Positions 1 through 8,566 of a stretch of 12,534 nt of DNA are shown piece by piece; the stretch's first letter is position 1; every line of letters begins with the position of its first letter. Source of the stretch: Gammaproteobacteria bacterium (lineage in GTDB: Bacteria > Pseudomonadota > Gammaproteobacteria > S144-34). The DNA is taken from the NCBI GenBank assembly GCA_015487895.1, contig WFOW01000126.1, positions 1-12,534 of the forward strand, read 5' to 3'. Under the pieces are notes generated by a model. That model made no database searches and was not told the DNA's origin. It saw only the letters and a program-made list of their open reading frames with translations. The position numbers and the translations under genes are program-made.

Positions 1-2235
1 CAGCCTTCCGAGCAGCTCCGCGCAGGCGCCCCAGCGCCCCTCGGCGGCCGCCACCGCGGCACGCGCCTCCAGCCCCGGGGGCGTCTCGAGCACCTCGGCG
101 GGCACCCCCTCCAGCCAGCGGGCCGCCGCCTTCGCCTCCCCCCTCCGCGCCGCCAGCCTGGCGAGCGCGAGCCGCGCCGGCACCTCGCCGCCGGGCAGCG
201 AGAGGGCCTCCCGGTAGGCCCTCTCCGCCGCCTCCGGCCTGCCCAGACGCTCGCGCACGCCCCCCAGCAGCAGCCGGGGCCGCCACGCCCGGGGGGCGAG
301 CTCGGCCAGCCGCACCAGGGCGGCCTCCGCCCCTTCGCCGTCGCCCAGCCGCGTCAGGGCCTTGGCGAGGAGGAGCAGGGCACGGGCGTCGCCGGGATCG
401 CGCTCCAGCACGGCCCGCGCCTCGCTCGCCGCATCCGCCCACTCCCCCTGCTCGAGGAGGAGCCCCCCCAGCACCAGACGTGCACGCGGGCTCTCCGGTT
501 CCCGCTCCACCGCAGCCCGGGCCCATCGGAGGGCGGCATCCATGTCCCCGTCCTGGCTCGCCAGCATGGCAAGCCGCAGGGCCGCATCCGCGCGCCGCGG
601 CTCATCCTCGTGGGCCTCGCGCAGGAGGCGCCTAGCATCCTCCTTCCGCCCTTCGCGAAGATGGAGGTCGGCGAGGCCGAGCTTCGCCTGCACCAGCTTG
701 GGCTCCGCCTCCAGCGCCCGGCGGTAGGCCCGCCCGGCCTCCTCGATCCTGCCCCCGCGGACGAGGGCGCGGGCAAGAAGCAGCCAGTACGCCCCCTTTC
801 CGGGGCGCGCCTCGACCAGCCGCCGGGCCGCCCGCTCGGCGCGCCCGGCGTCGCCGGCCCGCAGCGCGAGGACGGCCTCCAGGAGCGCTCCGGCTGCCGC
901 ATCATCGGATCCCTCGGCGGGAGAGAGCGTCTCGCGCGCGAGACGCAGCGCCTGCTCCAGCCTGCCGGCGCCGGCCAGCGCCAGGGCCGATTCCAGGCGG
1001 ATCACCGGGGCGGGAACGCTCGCGGCCCGCTCCAGCGACGCCAGCGCCTCCTCCCTGCGGCCGACCCGCAGCAGCGCCATCCCCCGCACCGCGTGCCAGG
1101 CGGGATCCTCACGCTGGCGCGGCGGCGCCGCATCCACGACCTTCAGCGCCTCCTGCGGCTCGTTCCAGCGCAGGAGGAGCCGCGCCAGGATGAGACGCAC
1201 GTCGAGCAGCCAGGGCCGCATCCCGAGCGCGCGCCCCAGCGCCTGCATCGCCTGCTCGCGGTTGCCCAGGGCGGCATGGGCGAGCCCCAGCGCCACGAGC
1301 ACCGGAACGCTCTGCGGGGCGGCCTCCGAGGCCGTCTGCAGCAGCTCCAGCCCTTCCTGGGGACGGCCTCCCATCAAGGCACGCATCCCCCGCGCATAGA
1401 GCGCCTGGGGATCCCGGGGCGCCGCCCTGGCCAGGATCTTCAGATCCCGGTCCGCATCCTCGAGCCGGCCGAGACGCAGCAGCACCAGCACGCGCTGCAC
1501 ACGTGCCCCGTGGTTCGCCGCGTTCAGCTCCAGCGCCCGCTCGAGCGCGGCGAGCGCGGCATCGAGCCGCCCGCGCACGCGCTCGGTGACCCCGAGCATG
1601 ACGGCGGCGAGCTCGGCCGCCTCGTCACGGATCTCCCCGAAGGCCAGGGCGCGCAGGGTCTCGAGCGCCGCGTCATCCTTCCCGCGCGCCTGATCGAGGC
1701 GTGCCCGGGCGAGACGTAGCCACCGGGCCTGGGGGGAGAGGGCGAGGGCCTCCTGGATCCGGCGGTCGGCCTCCTCCAGCCGCCCCTGGGCGAGCTCGCC
1801 CAGGGCCTTGATCCCCGCAAGGTCGGCGGCCACCCGCGGGGGCAGCCCCTCGGCCTCCAGCGCCACGAGCGCCCCCAGGCGCCGCTGCGCGAGAAGCGAC
1901 TGCGCCAGGGGCAGCACGAGGGACTCGTAGGCCATCCCCAGCTCCAGCGCCCGCCGGAGTTCCTTTTCCGCCGCCGCCGGCGCACCCATCCGGAGGTGGG
2001 CGAGCCCGAGCAGCCAGCGTGCGCGAACCTCGCCCGGGGAGTCGGCGAGCACGCTTTTGAGGAGGACGACGGCCCTGCGCAGCTCCCCCGCGCGGAAGGC
2101 TGTCTCCGCCTCGGCAAGACGCTGTCGGGGATCCGCGACACCGCTTCCCCGCTCACACGCGGCCAGCACCGCGGCGAGCACGAGCGCGAGGGCCGCCCCC
2201 CCGATGCGTCCCGCCAAGGTCTTGCCCGCGTTCAT
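1..2235 (-). CDS. Large TPR-repeat lipoprotein, PrsT-like paralogue (3' end cut by window edge)
   Basis: Reading in triplets from the ATG at 2235, I find no stop codon down to position 1, giving 745 residues; the C-terminus lies outside the window. The N-terminus is a lipoprotein signal: Lys5 and Arg10, a hydrophobic run of about residues 11-26, and a lipobox Leu-Ala-Ala-Cys with Cys27 as the predicted lipidated residue. Position +2 is Glu, which favours outer-membrane sorting. The rest is helical tetratricopeptide-like repeats of about 34 residues rich in Ala, Leu, Arg and Glu. The start resembles the start of PrsT just upstream (AEAETAFRAGELRRAVVLLK against EREALEAGEPRAAAIILK-type sequence, then 'LLGLAxLRxG.AAAE..LRRA'), so I infer a tandem paralogue. 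It overlaps the prsT stop by 4 nt (ATGA) and has a strong SD. Role inferred: envelope scaffold for exopolysaccharide or PEP-CTERM export. GAT, CGT and AGG codons look more frequent than in prsT, judged by eye. Confidence 0.85.
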   Translation of the reverse strand, partial: MNAGKTLAGRIGGAALALVLAAVLAACERGSGVADPRQRLAEAETAFRAGELRRAVVLLKSVLADSPGEVRARWLLGLAHLRMGAPAAAEKELRRALELGMAYESLVLPLAQSLLAQRRLGALVALEAEGLPPRVAADLAGIKALGELAQGRLEEADRRIQEALALSPQARWLRLARARLDQARGKDDAALETLRALAFGEIRDEAAELAAVMLGVTERVRGRLDAALAALERALELNAANHGARVQRVLVLLRLGRLEDADRDLKILARAAPRDPQALYARGMRALMGGRPQEGLELLQTASEAAPQSVPVLVALGLAHAALGNREQAMQALGRALGMRPWLLDVRLILARLLLRWNEPQEALKVVDAAPPRQREDPAWHAVRGMALLRVGRREEALASLERAASVPAPVIRLESALALAGAGRLEQALRLARETLSPAEGSDDAAAGALLEAVLALRAGDAGRAERAARRLVEARPGKGAYWLLLARALVRGGRIEEAGRAYRRALEAEPKLVQAKLGLADLHLREGRKEDARRLLREAHEDEPRRADAALRLAMLASQDGDMDAALRWARAAVEREPESPRARLVLGGLLLEQGEWADAASEARAVLERDPGDARALLLLAKALTRLGDGEGAEAALVRLAELAPRAWRPRLLLGGVRERLGRPEAAERAYREALSLPGGEVPARLALARLAARRGEAKAAARWLEGVPAEVLETPPGLEARAAVAAAEGRWGACAELLGRL

Positions 2236-5063
2236 CGTTCCGCTCCTCCCAGACGCCTCGCCAGGGCCCGGGCCTCCCCCAGCTCCTCGTAATCCGCCCC
2301 CGGCGCGAGCGCCTTCGCGAGCGCCTCGCGTGCACGCCGGGTGTCGCCGACCCGCGACAGCGCCTCCGCCAGGTGGTACTGGATCTCCGGTGAGCTGGGG
2401 AGATAGAGCGCGGCCGATTCAAGGATGCGAAGCCCCTCGGCGACCTTCCCCGACTTCACCAGCGCCCAGCCGTAGGTGTCCATGATGGCCGGATTGTCGG
2501 AATCCAGCTCGTAGGCCCGCCGGGCGGTCTCGAGGGCCCGAGAATCACCCCTACGGAGATAGAGCCAGGCAAGGTTGTTGAGAACCACCGCGCTGGGCCG
2601 GGGCAGCTTCGCCAGGCGCTCGTACTCGGCCTGGGCGGCCGTCTTCCGCCCCAGCGCCTCGTAGAGGCCCGCGAGCGCGAGGCGCATGGCATGATCCTCA
2701 GGGCGGCGGGCAAGCCACGCGGTGAGCACCTCGGCCGCCTCGGCGCGCCGGCCGGCACGTGTCAGGGCGCGGACGTGCGCGGCCACGGCGTGGCGGTCGT
2801 CCGGAGCGGCCTCGCGCCAGGCGGCATACGCCCCGGCGGCCTCGGCATGGCGGCCCGCGGCCTCGAGCACCATGCCCTCGAGGGCGAGGCCGGTGGTGCG
2901 CGCCTGCGCGGGCTCCTGCCAGGACTGCACCTCGCGCGCGAGCGCCAGCGCCTCGTCGATGCGCCGCAGCGCCATCAGGGCGCGCACGCGCAACGCCGCC
3001 GCCACCAGGTCGTGCGGGCGCTCGCGCGCGGCGGCCTCGGCGCTCGCGAGGGCGGCCTCGTGCTCGCCCGCGGCGAGCTGGGCCTCGGCGAGCATCAGCC
3101 GGACGCGGGCCGGACGCCGCGCGCGGTCGGCGGCCCTGGCGAGCGTGGCCACCGCCTCGCGCGCCTTCCCGGCGGCGAGCTGCGTGCGCCCGAGCAGCGC
3201 CAGCGCCGCAGGGCTCTCGGGCCAGCGGTCGGCGGCGGCGCGTGCGGCGGCGAGGGCCTTGTCGCTCTCTCGCGCGCGCAGGTGCGTGCCCACGAGGGCG
3301 GCATGCAGGGCGAAGGCCTCCGGACGGCGCTCGATCGCCTGCTCGAGCAGGGCGACCGCCTCGGCGAGGCGGCCGCGCGCCTCGAGCAGCGCGGCGAGCG
3401 CCACGGCCGCGCGCGGCTCGCCGGGCTGGGCCTCGAGCACCTCGCGGTAGCGGCGCTCGGCCGCATCCGCCTTGCCCTCCATGAGATCGATGCGGGCGAG
3501 CCGCAGCTTCGCCCCCACGAGGTCCGGCCTGCGCGCGAGCGCGCGCTCGTAGGCGCGCCGCGCCGCGGCCAGATCCTTGCGCGCGAGCTGGACCGCGCCC
3601 TCGACCATGTCCGCGAGGGGCGAGCCCGGGTAGCGCTCGCGCATGCGCCGCACCGCATCGAGCGCGCCGTCGGCGTCGCCCTGGCGGAGCCGCACGTAGG
3701 CGAGCATGACGTCGGCCTGGGGCAGCCGCGCCTTGCCGACCTCGACCGCGGCCTCGAGGCTCTCCGCCGCCGCCCCCAGCTCGCCCGCGGCGAGGCGCCC
3801 GAGCGCGAGACGCAGCCGGAGGTCCGCGGCCTCGGGGGCGAGCTCCACGGCGCGCTCGAGGCGCGCGTTGCCCTGGTCCAGGCGCCCGAGGGCGATCTCG
3901 GCCGTGCCGGCCAGCACGAGGAGCTGGGGATCGTCGGGCTGGCGCGCCAGCGCCGGCTCGATCAGGCGCAGCGCCGCCTCCGGCTCGCCGGCACGGAGGT
4001 GGGCTGCGGCGAGCAGCTTGCGCGCCGGCAGGGCCTCGGGCCGGTGCTTGAGGAAGCGGCCGAGGTGCTCGATGGCGAGGCTGTCGTTGCCGCGCGCGTA
4101 CTGGACCACCCCCATCAGGAAGTGGGCCTGGGGATGCTCCGGGGCCTGCTGCAGCACGCGCTGCAGCGCCCCCTCGGCCTCCTCCAGCCTGCCGCGGCGT
4201 AGCGCGAGGTAGCCGGCGAGGTGGTGCACCGCCGTCAGCCGCGGCCAGCGCCGCTGGAGCCGCGCGAGGTCCCGCTCGGCCTCGTCGAGCCGGCCGAGCT
4301 CGATCGCCACGGCCGCCCGCCCCAGCAGCCCGCGCGGATCGTAGGGCGCGACCTCGGCGGCGCGCCCGAAGGCCGCGTGCGCGGCCTCGCGGTCGCCGCG
4401 CGTGAGCTCGACCTGCGCCAGCGTGAGCCAGGCCGAGACGGCCTTCGGCCGCGCCTCGGTCGCCGCCTGCGCGTGGCGGCGCGCCGCCTCCGGGTCGCCC
4501 GCACGGAGCTCGACCGAGGCGAGCCCCGCGAGCGCGCCCGCGTGGCCGGGGCGCACCGCGAGCGCGGCGTCGAAGGCCTTGCGCGCCGCGTCCAGGTCCC
4601 CGCGCGCGAGCGCGATCCGGCCGCGCAGCGCGCGGAGGTCTGCGAGCGCCTCGTCCGTGATCCCCGCCTCGTCGGAGACGATGGCCGCGGCCTCGTCCAT
4701 GCGGCCCTGGACGAGGAGCGCCGTGGCGAGCCCCACGGCCCAGCGCGCACGCGGCGCGCCGAGCGCCCGGGCGCGCCGCAGCGACTGCTCGGCGGCGGCC
4801 GCCTGGCCGAGCCGCAGCTGCGCAAGCCCCAGCAGGGCGCGCGCCTCGGCGTCGTCCGGGACCTTGCTCAGGTGCTCCTTGAGGATGATGGCGGCCGCGC
4901 GCGGCTCACCCGCCTCGAGCGCCTCGCGCGCGCGCTCGAGGGCGCCCGCGCCGGCCGCGGGTGCCGCGGCGGCGGCGAGCGCGAGGGCGAGCAGCGCCGC
5001 CACGAGCCGCCGTCGCGCCGCGGCGCGTGCGTCCCCGCTGCCGCGGGCCCCGCGCACGCTCAC
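2232..5063 (-). CDS. prsT: PEP-CTERM system TPR-repeat protein PrsT
   Basis: A 943-residue protein made almost wholly of tetratricopeptide repeats. Length, repeat layout and the C-terminal block (LNNLAWLYLRRGD..., MDTYGWALVKSGK..., SPEIQYHLAEALSRVGD...) match the PrsT family of exosortase loci, known as PEP-CTERM TPR lipoproteins. The N-terminus has an Arg-rich stretch (residues 17-19), a hydrophobic core (about 20-36) and a likely signal peptidase I site near Ala-Gly-Ala. Unlike typical PrsT there is no lipobox, and I see no cysteine anywhere, so it should be secreted to the periplasm without a lipid anchor, or keep its N-terminal helix. It follows prsR with a GTGA overlap and precedes a second TPR gene with an ATGA overlap. 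The first GTG (5063) is only 2 nt from GGAGG; the GTG at 5057 has an ideal 8-nt spacing, so the true start may be two codons later. The molecular role of PrsT is not firmly established; a scaffold for EPS/PEP-CTERM assembly is inferred. Confidence 0.92.
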   Translation of the reverse strand: MSVRGARGSGDARAAARRRLVAALLALALAAAAAPAAGAGALERAREALEAGEPRAAAIILKEHLSKVPDDAEARALLGLAQLRLGQAAAAEQSLRRARALGAPRARWAVGLATALLVQGRMDEAAAIVSDEAGITDEALADLRALRGRIALARGDLDAARKAFDAALAVRPGHAGALAGLASVELRAGDPEAARRHAQAATEARPKAVSAWLTLAQVELTRGDREAAHAAFGRAAEVAPYDPRGLLGRAAVAIELGRLDEAERDLARLQRRWPRLTAVHHLAGYLALRRGRLEEAEGALQRVLQQAPEHPQAHFLMGVVQYARGNDSLAIEHLGRFLKHRPEALPARKLLAAAHLRAGEPEAALRLIEPALARQPDDPQLLVLAGTAEIALGRLDQGNARLERAVELAPEAADLRLRLALGRLAAGELGAAAESLEAAVEVGKARLPQADVMLAYVRLRQGDADGALDAVRRMRERYPGSPLADMVEGAVQLARKDLAAARRAYERALARRPDLVGAKLRLARIDLMEGKADAAERRYREVLEAQPGEPRAAVALAALLEARGRLAEAVALLEQAIERRPEAFALHAALVGTHLRARESDKALAAARAAADRWPESPAALALLGRTQLAAGKAREAVATLARAADRARRPARVRLMLAEAQLAAGEHEAALASAEAAARERPHDLVAAALRVRALMALRRIDEALALAREVQSWQEPAQARTTGLALEGMVLEAAGRHAEAAGAYAAWREAAPDDRHAVAAHVRALTRAGRRAEAAEVLTAWLARRPEDHAMRLALAGLYEALGRKTAAQAEYERLAKLPRPSAVVLNNLAWLYLRRGDSRALETARRAYELDSDNPAIMDTYGWALVKSGKVAEGLRILESAALYLPSSPEIQYHLAEALSRVGDTRRAREALAKALAPGADYEELGEARALARRLGGAER
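2243..2249 (-). promoter_or_regulatory. Shine-Dalgarno for the downstream TPR lipoprotein gene
   Basis: GGAGGAG lies inside the last codons of prsT, with 7 nt between it and the ATG at 2235. It supports that start and suggests translation coupled to, but also able to run independently of, prsT. Confidence 0.7.
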
Positions 5064-6481
5064 TCCCTCCCGGCCGCGTGCGCGGCCTCCGCCGCCTCCC
5101 GAGGCTCGCCGCCGTTGCCGCCGCGCGGCGGCTGGATGCCGAGCTTCGACATGAGCGCGTAGAGCGTGGGGCGCGTGATGCCGAGAAGCTCGGCCGCCCG
5201 CTGGACGCGCCCCTCGGCCCGGGCCAGGGCATGCAGCACCGCCTTGCGCTCGGCCTCCTCGCGGATGCGCCGCAGGTTGAGCGGCGCCGACGCCTCGTCC
5301 GGGACCGGCAGCTCCAGGTCCTCCGGCGTCAGGCGCGTGTGCTCGGCAAGGATGACGGCGCGGCGGATGCGGTTCTCGAGCTCGCGCACGTTGCCGGGCC
5401 AGTGCCAGGCGTCGATGGCGGCGGCCGCCTCGGGGGTCAGCCCTGTCACCCGGCGGCCAAGCTCGCGCCCGTGGCGCTCGATGAAGGCGCGCGCGAGCAG
5501 CACGGCATCGCCCGGGCGCTCGCGCAGCGGCGGGATGCGGACCTCGATCTCGTTGATGCGGTAGTAGAGATCCTCGCGGAAGCGCCCCTCGGCGATCAGG
5601 TCCTGGAGCGGCTGGTTGGTGGCGCAGACCACGCGCACGTCGACCGGGATCTCGCGGCGGCTGCCGAGGCGCTCGACGGTGCGCTCCTGCAGGAAGCGCA
5701 GGAGCTTCGCCTGCAGGGCCATGGGCAGGTCACCCACCTCGTCCAGGAACAGGGTGCCGCCGTCGGCGCACTCGATCTTGCCCGGCGTGCTGCGCGTCGC
5801 CCCCGTGAAGGCGCCCTTCTCGTAGCCGAAGAGCTCGCTCTCGAGCAGGGTCTCGGGGATGGCGGCGCAGTTGATGGCCACCAGCCTGCCCTCGCGGCCC
5901 GAGAGCTCGTGGAGCGCGCGCGCGAGCAGCTCCTTGCCGGTGCCGGACTCGCCGAGCAGCAGCACCGTGGCGCTGGTCGGGGCCACCTTCTCGATCAGCC
6001 GGCACACCTTGGTCATCTGGGGGCTCGCGGCGACGATGCCCTCCAGCACCGGGCGCACCTGGCGCTGGAGGCGCGCGTTCTCGAGCTCGAGCTCGTGCAG
6101 CCGCAGGGCGCGCTCGACCGTGAGCTGCAGCGTCTCGGCCTCCACCGGCTTCTGGTAGAAGTCGTAGGCGCCCTCGGCGACGGCGCGCACGGCGGCCTCA
6201 CGCGCGTCGTTGCCCGTGATGACGATGATCTTGGTGTGCGGGGCGATGCGCAGAATCTCGCCGATGGCCTTCATGCCCTCGCTCACCCCGCCCGGATCGG
6301 GCGGCAGGCCGAGGTCGAGCGTCACCACGGGGGGCTCGTGGCGGCGCACCGCCGCCACCGCGCCTTCGCGGTCCTCGGCGGTGACGACCTCGAAGCCCTC
6401 GAAGGACCACTTGAGCTGCTTGCGCAGCCCCGGATCGTCCTCGACCACCAGCAGCTTGGGTCCGTTCCGCTTGGCGCTCAT
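5060..6481 (-). CDS. prsR: PEP-CTERM-box response regulator PrsR (sigma-54 activator)
   Basis: A 473-residue NtrC-type activator. The receiver domain (about 8-125) has the acidic pair Asp15-Asp16, phosphoacceptor Asp56, Thr89 and Lys111. The AAA+ sigma-54 interaction domain (about 148-375) has Walker A GESGTGKE (177-184), the sigma-54-contacting loop GAFTGA (223-228), Walker B GGTLFLDE (241-248) and [11 protein letters not shown] (300-310). A Fis-type helix-turn-helix follows (about 413-450, [19 protein letters not shown]). The LKWSF receiver motif and GAYDFYQKP segment are characteristic of PrsR. The Gly/Ala/Glu-rich tail of about 23 residues beyond the HTH has no recognised function. The partner is PrsK, encoded just upstream with an ATGA overlap; GGAGG lies 7 nt before the ATG. 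Expected targets are sigma-54 promoters of EPS and PEP-CTERM genes. The frame stays open far upstream through prsK, but domain content and the SD fix the start at 6481. Confidence 0.96.
   Translation of the reverse strand: MSAKRNGPKLLVVEDDPGLRKQLKWSFEGFEVVTAEDREGAVAAVRRHEPPVVTLDLGLPPDPGGVSEGMKAIGEILRIAPHTKIIVITGNDAREAAVRAVAEGAYDFYQKPVEAETLQLTVERALRLHELELENARLQRQVRPVLEGIVAASPQMTKVCRLIEKVAPTSATVLLLGESGTGKELLARALHELSGREGRLVAINCAAIPETLLESELFGYEKGAFTGATRSTPGKIECADGGTLFLDEVGDLPMALQAKLLRFLQERTVERLGSRREIPVDVRVVCATNQPLQDLIAEGRFREDLYYRINEIEVRIPPLRERPGDAVLLARAFIERHGRELGRRVTGLTPEAAAAIDAWHWPGNVRELENRIRRAVILAEHTRLTPEDLELPVPDEASAPLNLRRIREEAERKAVLHALARAEGRVQRAAELLGITRPTLYALMSKLGIQPPRGGNGGEPREAAEAAHAAGRE
5066..5070 (-). 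promoter_or_regulatory. Shine-Dalgarno of prsT (decides between two GTG starts)
   Basis: GGAGG sits in the last codons of prsR. Its distance is 2 nt to the GTG at 5063 but 8 nt to the in-frame GTG at 5057. The spacing favours initiation at 5057, which removes two residues and the overlap with the prsR stop. Confidence 0.5.
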
Positions 6482-8559
6482 GATGCGGCCTCCGCGCGCG
6501 CGCCGACCTCGACGGCCGCCAGGGGGAAGCGCAGCCGGAAGACCGTGCCCTCGCCGGGCGCGGACTCCACCTCCACCTCGCCGCCGGCGGCGCGCGCGAA
6601 CTCGCGCGCCTCGTAGGCGCCGATGCCCATGCCCGTGACGCCCTTGGTCGTGTCGAAGGGCCGGAAGAGGCGCTCGCGCACGAACTCCGGCGTCATGCCC
6701 ACCCCGTCGTCGCGGATCTCCACCACCGCCTCGCGCTCGCCGGCGCGCGCAAGCGAGACCTCCACGCGGCCGTCGGCCGACGTCGCCTCCTGCGCGTTCT
6801 GGATCAGGTGCTCGATGACGGCCTGCAGCCGCTCGCGCTCTGCACGGATCCACAGGCCGGGCTCGTGGGCCACGAGCCGGGGCGCGGGCCGCGACTGCGT
6901 GCGGGCGGCCACCGCCCGCTCGACCGCCTCCGAGAGGTTGACGGGCTCGCCGGCGGCGCAGGCGCGCGCGCTGCGCAGCTGCTCCATCAGCCGTCCCATG
7001 CGGCGCACGGCATTGGCGACGGTGTCCATGGCGTCGTCCATGAACTCCGGATTGCCGCGATGGCGCTCGGCGTTGCGGACCACCAGGTCGAGCTGGGCGA
7101 TGAGGTTCTTGAGGTCGTGGACGACCACGGCGGCCAGGCGGTTGAAGGCCTCGAACTGGCGCGCCTCGGTGAGCGCGGCCGCCGCCTGCTCGAGCACCAG
7201 GTAGCTCGCGGCCTGGCGGCCGGCGGTGCGCAGGAGGTCGCGCGTCTCCCAGTCGAGCTCCACATCCACGCGCGGCTGCGCCAGCCCGGCGACGCCCGCG
7301 AGCGCCTCGCCATGGAAGAGCGGCACGAGGAAGCGCAGCCGCCCGCACCAGGCAGGCGGCGCAAGCCCGCCGTAGCGCTCGGGCCGATCGCGCAGCTCCC
7401 CGAGGTCCACCACCCAGCCGCGCTCGGCCATGAGGCGCAGGAGCGGATCGTCCTCGCGCAGCCGCCCCTCGGGCAGCGGCAGGTTCCAGGCCCCGGCGGG
7501 CTCGTAGCCGCGGCCCTCGCGCCGCCACACCACCGCGCCCGGGCTCTCGACGAGCGCCGCGAGCGCGCGGCCCACGCGCTCGGCCAGCGGCATGCCCGCC
7601 TGCTCGCCCGCGCCCGAGAGCGCATCGGTCAGGCGCAGCCACTCCTCGCGGTAGTCGTAGCGGTAGCTGAAGAAGTGCTTGTCGAGGAAGACGCGAAGCC
7701 GCGCGCGCGCCCCGCCCGAGACGAAGAGCAGGGCCAGCACCGCGAGCGCACCGGCGAGGAAGGCGATCTGGGCCACCGTGCCCCAGGAGCCCCCGGTGGC
7801 GCGGATCCACTGCCCCGCCGCCGCCATCGCCAGCAGGTAGGCGCCGGTGCCGAGCAGTGTGGCGGTGTGCATGGCCATGCGCCGCGAGACGAAGACGTCG
7901 AGCGACCACTGCGGGTTGCGCGCGGCGGCCACGGCGAGCAGGGGCGCGGCGAGCGCGACCACCGCGCCGCGCGCCGCCCAAGCGTTCGGGTCCACCGCCC
8001 CGACCAGCAGGCCGTTGGCGGCGAGGAAGACGTCGTAGCCCCCCATCAGGCCGAGCGCCACGCACAGGTACTTGACCGCCCACCGCCGGTCGGTGCGCGT
8101 GTTGCGCCAGACCTGCTCGACGAGCAGCAGCAGCACCACGGCGGCGAGGAGCTGGGCGCCGAAGAAGGTGCGCGCCGCCGTCTGCCCGCCAAGCGCCTTG
8201 AGCAGCGGCAGCGCCCCGACGGCGGCAAGCTCCGCCATGACAGCCACCGCCGCCGCCGCGAGCAGCACGGGCAGCGGCATGCGGCGCCAGCCGCTGGCGC
8301 CGGCGGCCAGCACCTGCAGCAGGAAGGCCATCCATGCCGCATGACGCAGGGGCTCGGCGAGCAGCAGCAGCGCTGCGGGGCGCCAGGCGGCATGGGCGGC
8401 CAGCGCCACCCCCCACAACGCGGTCGCCACAGCGGCGGCGATCAGCCAGGCCCCGGCTTGGCGGCCGCGCCAGCCCGCCGCGAGCACCCCCGCCAGCGCC
8501 AGGAAGGCAAGGGCCGCGAGACCGTGGCTCACCAGCGCCGGAGTCAGCGTGCCGGCCAT
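6478..8559 (-). CDS. prsK: PEP-CTERM system membrane sensor histidine kinase PrsK
   Basis: A 693-residue sensor kinase. The N-terminal ~280 residues are a polytopic membrane region with about eight hydrophobic segments, as in the PrsK family. A soluble GAF-like sensory region follows (about 310-460), beginning after the family-typical FLDKHFFSYRYDYREEWLRL. The transmitter has an H box with His481 (VVHDLKNLIAQL), N box Asn588 (LIQNAQEAT), G1 box DDGVGM (617-622), F box LFRPFDTTK (631-639) and G2 box GMGIG (643-647), so all catalytic elements are present. It should autophosphorylate at His481 and pass the phosphate to Asp56 of PrsR; the signal is unknown. It starts 7 nt after the sugar transferase stop, with GAGG 5 nt before the ATG, and overlaps prsR by 4 nt. 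Length agrees with known PrsK proteins. Confidence 0.95.
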   Translation of the reverse strand: MAGTLTPALVSHGLAALAFLALAGVLAAGWRGRQAGAWLIAAAVATALWGVALAAHAAWRPAALLLLAEPLRHAAWMAFLLQVLAAGASGWRRMPLPVLLAAAAVAVMAELAAVGALPLLKALGGQTAARTFFGAQLLAAVVLLLLVEQVWRNTRTDRRWAVKYLCVALGLMGGYDVFLAANGLLVGAVDPNAWAARGAVVALAAPLLAVAAARNPQWSLDVFVSRRMAMHTATLLGTGAYLLAMAAAGQWIRATGGSWGTVAQIAFLAGALAVLALLFVSGGARARLRVFLDKHFFSYRYDYREEWLRLTDALSGAGEQAGMPLAERVGRALAALVESPGAVVWRREGRGYEPAGAWNLPLPEGRLREDDPLLRLMAERGWVVDLGELRDRPERYGGLAPPAWCGRLRFLVPLFHGEALAGVAGLAQPRVDVELDWETRDLLRTAGRQAASYLVLEQAAAALTEARQFEAFNRLAAVVVHDLKNLIAQLDLVVRNAERHRGNPEFMDDAMDTVANAVRRMGRLMEQLRSARACAAGEPVNLSEAVERAVAARTQSRPAPRLVAHEPGLWIRAERERLQAVIEHLIQNAQEATSADGRVEVSLARAGEREAVVEIRDDGVGMTPEFVRERLFRPFDTTKGVTGMGIGAYEAREFARAAGGEVEVESAPGEGTVFRLRFPLAAVEVGARAEAAS
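6489..6493 (-). promoter_or_regulatory. Shine-Dalgarno of prsR
   Basis: GGAGG with a 7-nt spacer to the ATG at 6481, lying in the last codons of prsK. It decides the start, because the reading frame is open for 645 more codons upstream. Confidence 0.7.
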
Positions 8560-8566
8560 GGCTCCC

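Noticed and set aside
354..2156. Shorter minus-strand frames of 183 and 210 codons within the first gene, suggesting it might be broken.
   Set aside because: They are out-of-frame shadows. The frame from the ATG at 2235 has no stop codon through position 1, checked triplet by triplet, so there is no sign of a frameshift.
6482..8416. Upstream open frame that would fuse a 645-residue N-terminal part to PrsR, giving 1118 residues.
   Set aside because: It lies in another frame of prsK, is low-complexity Arg/Ala/Gly sequence without domains, and PrsK's frame carries all kinase motifs. The SD and receiver domain place the PrsR start at 6481.
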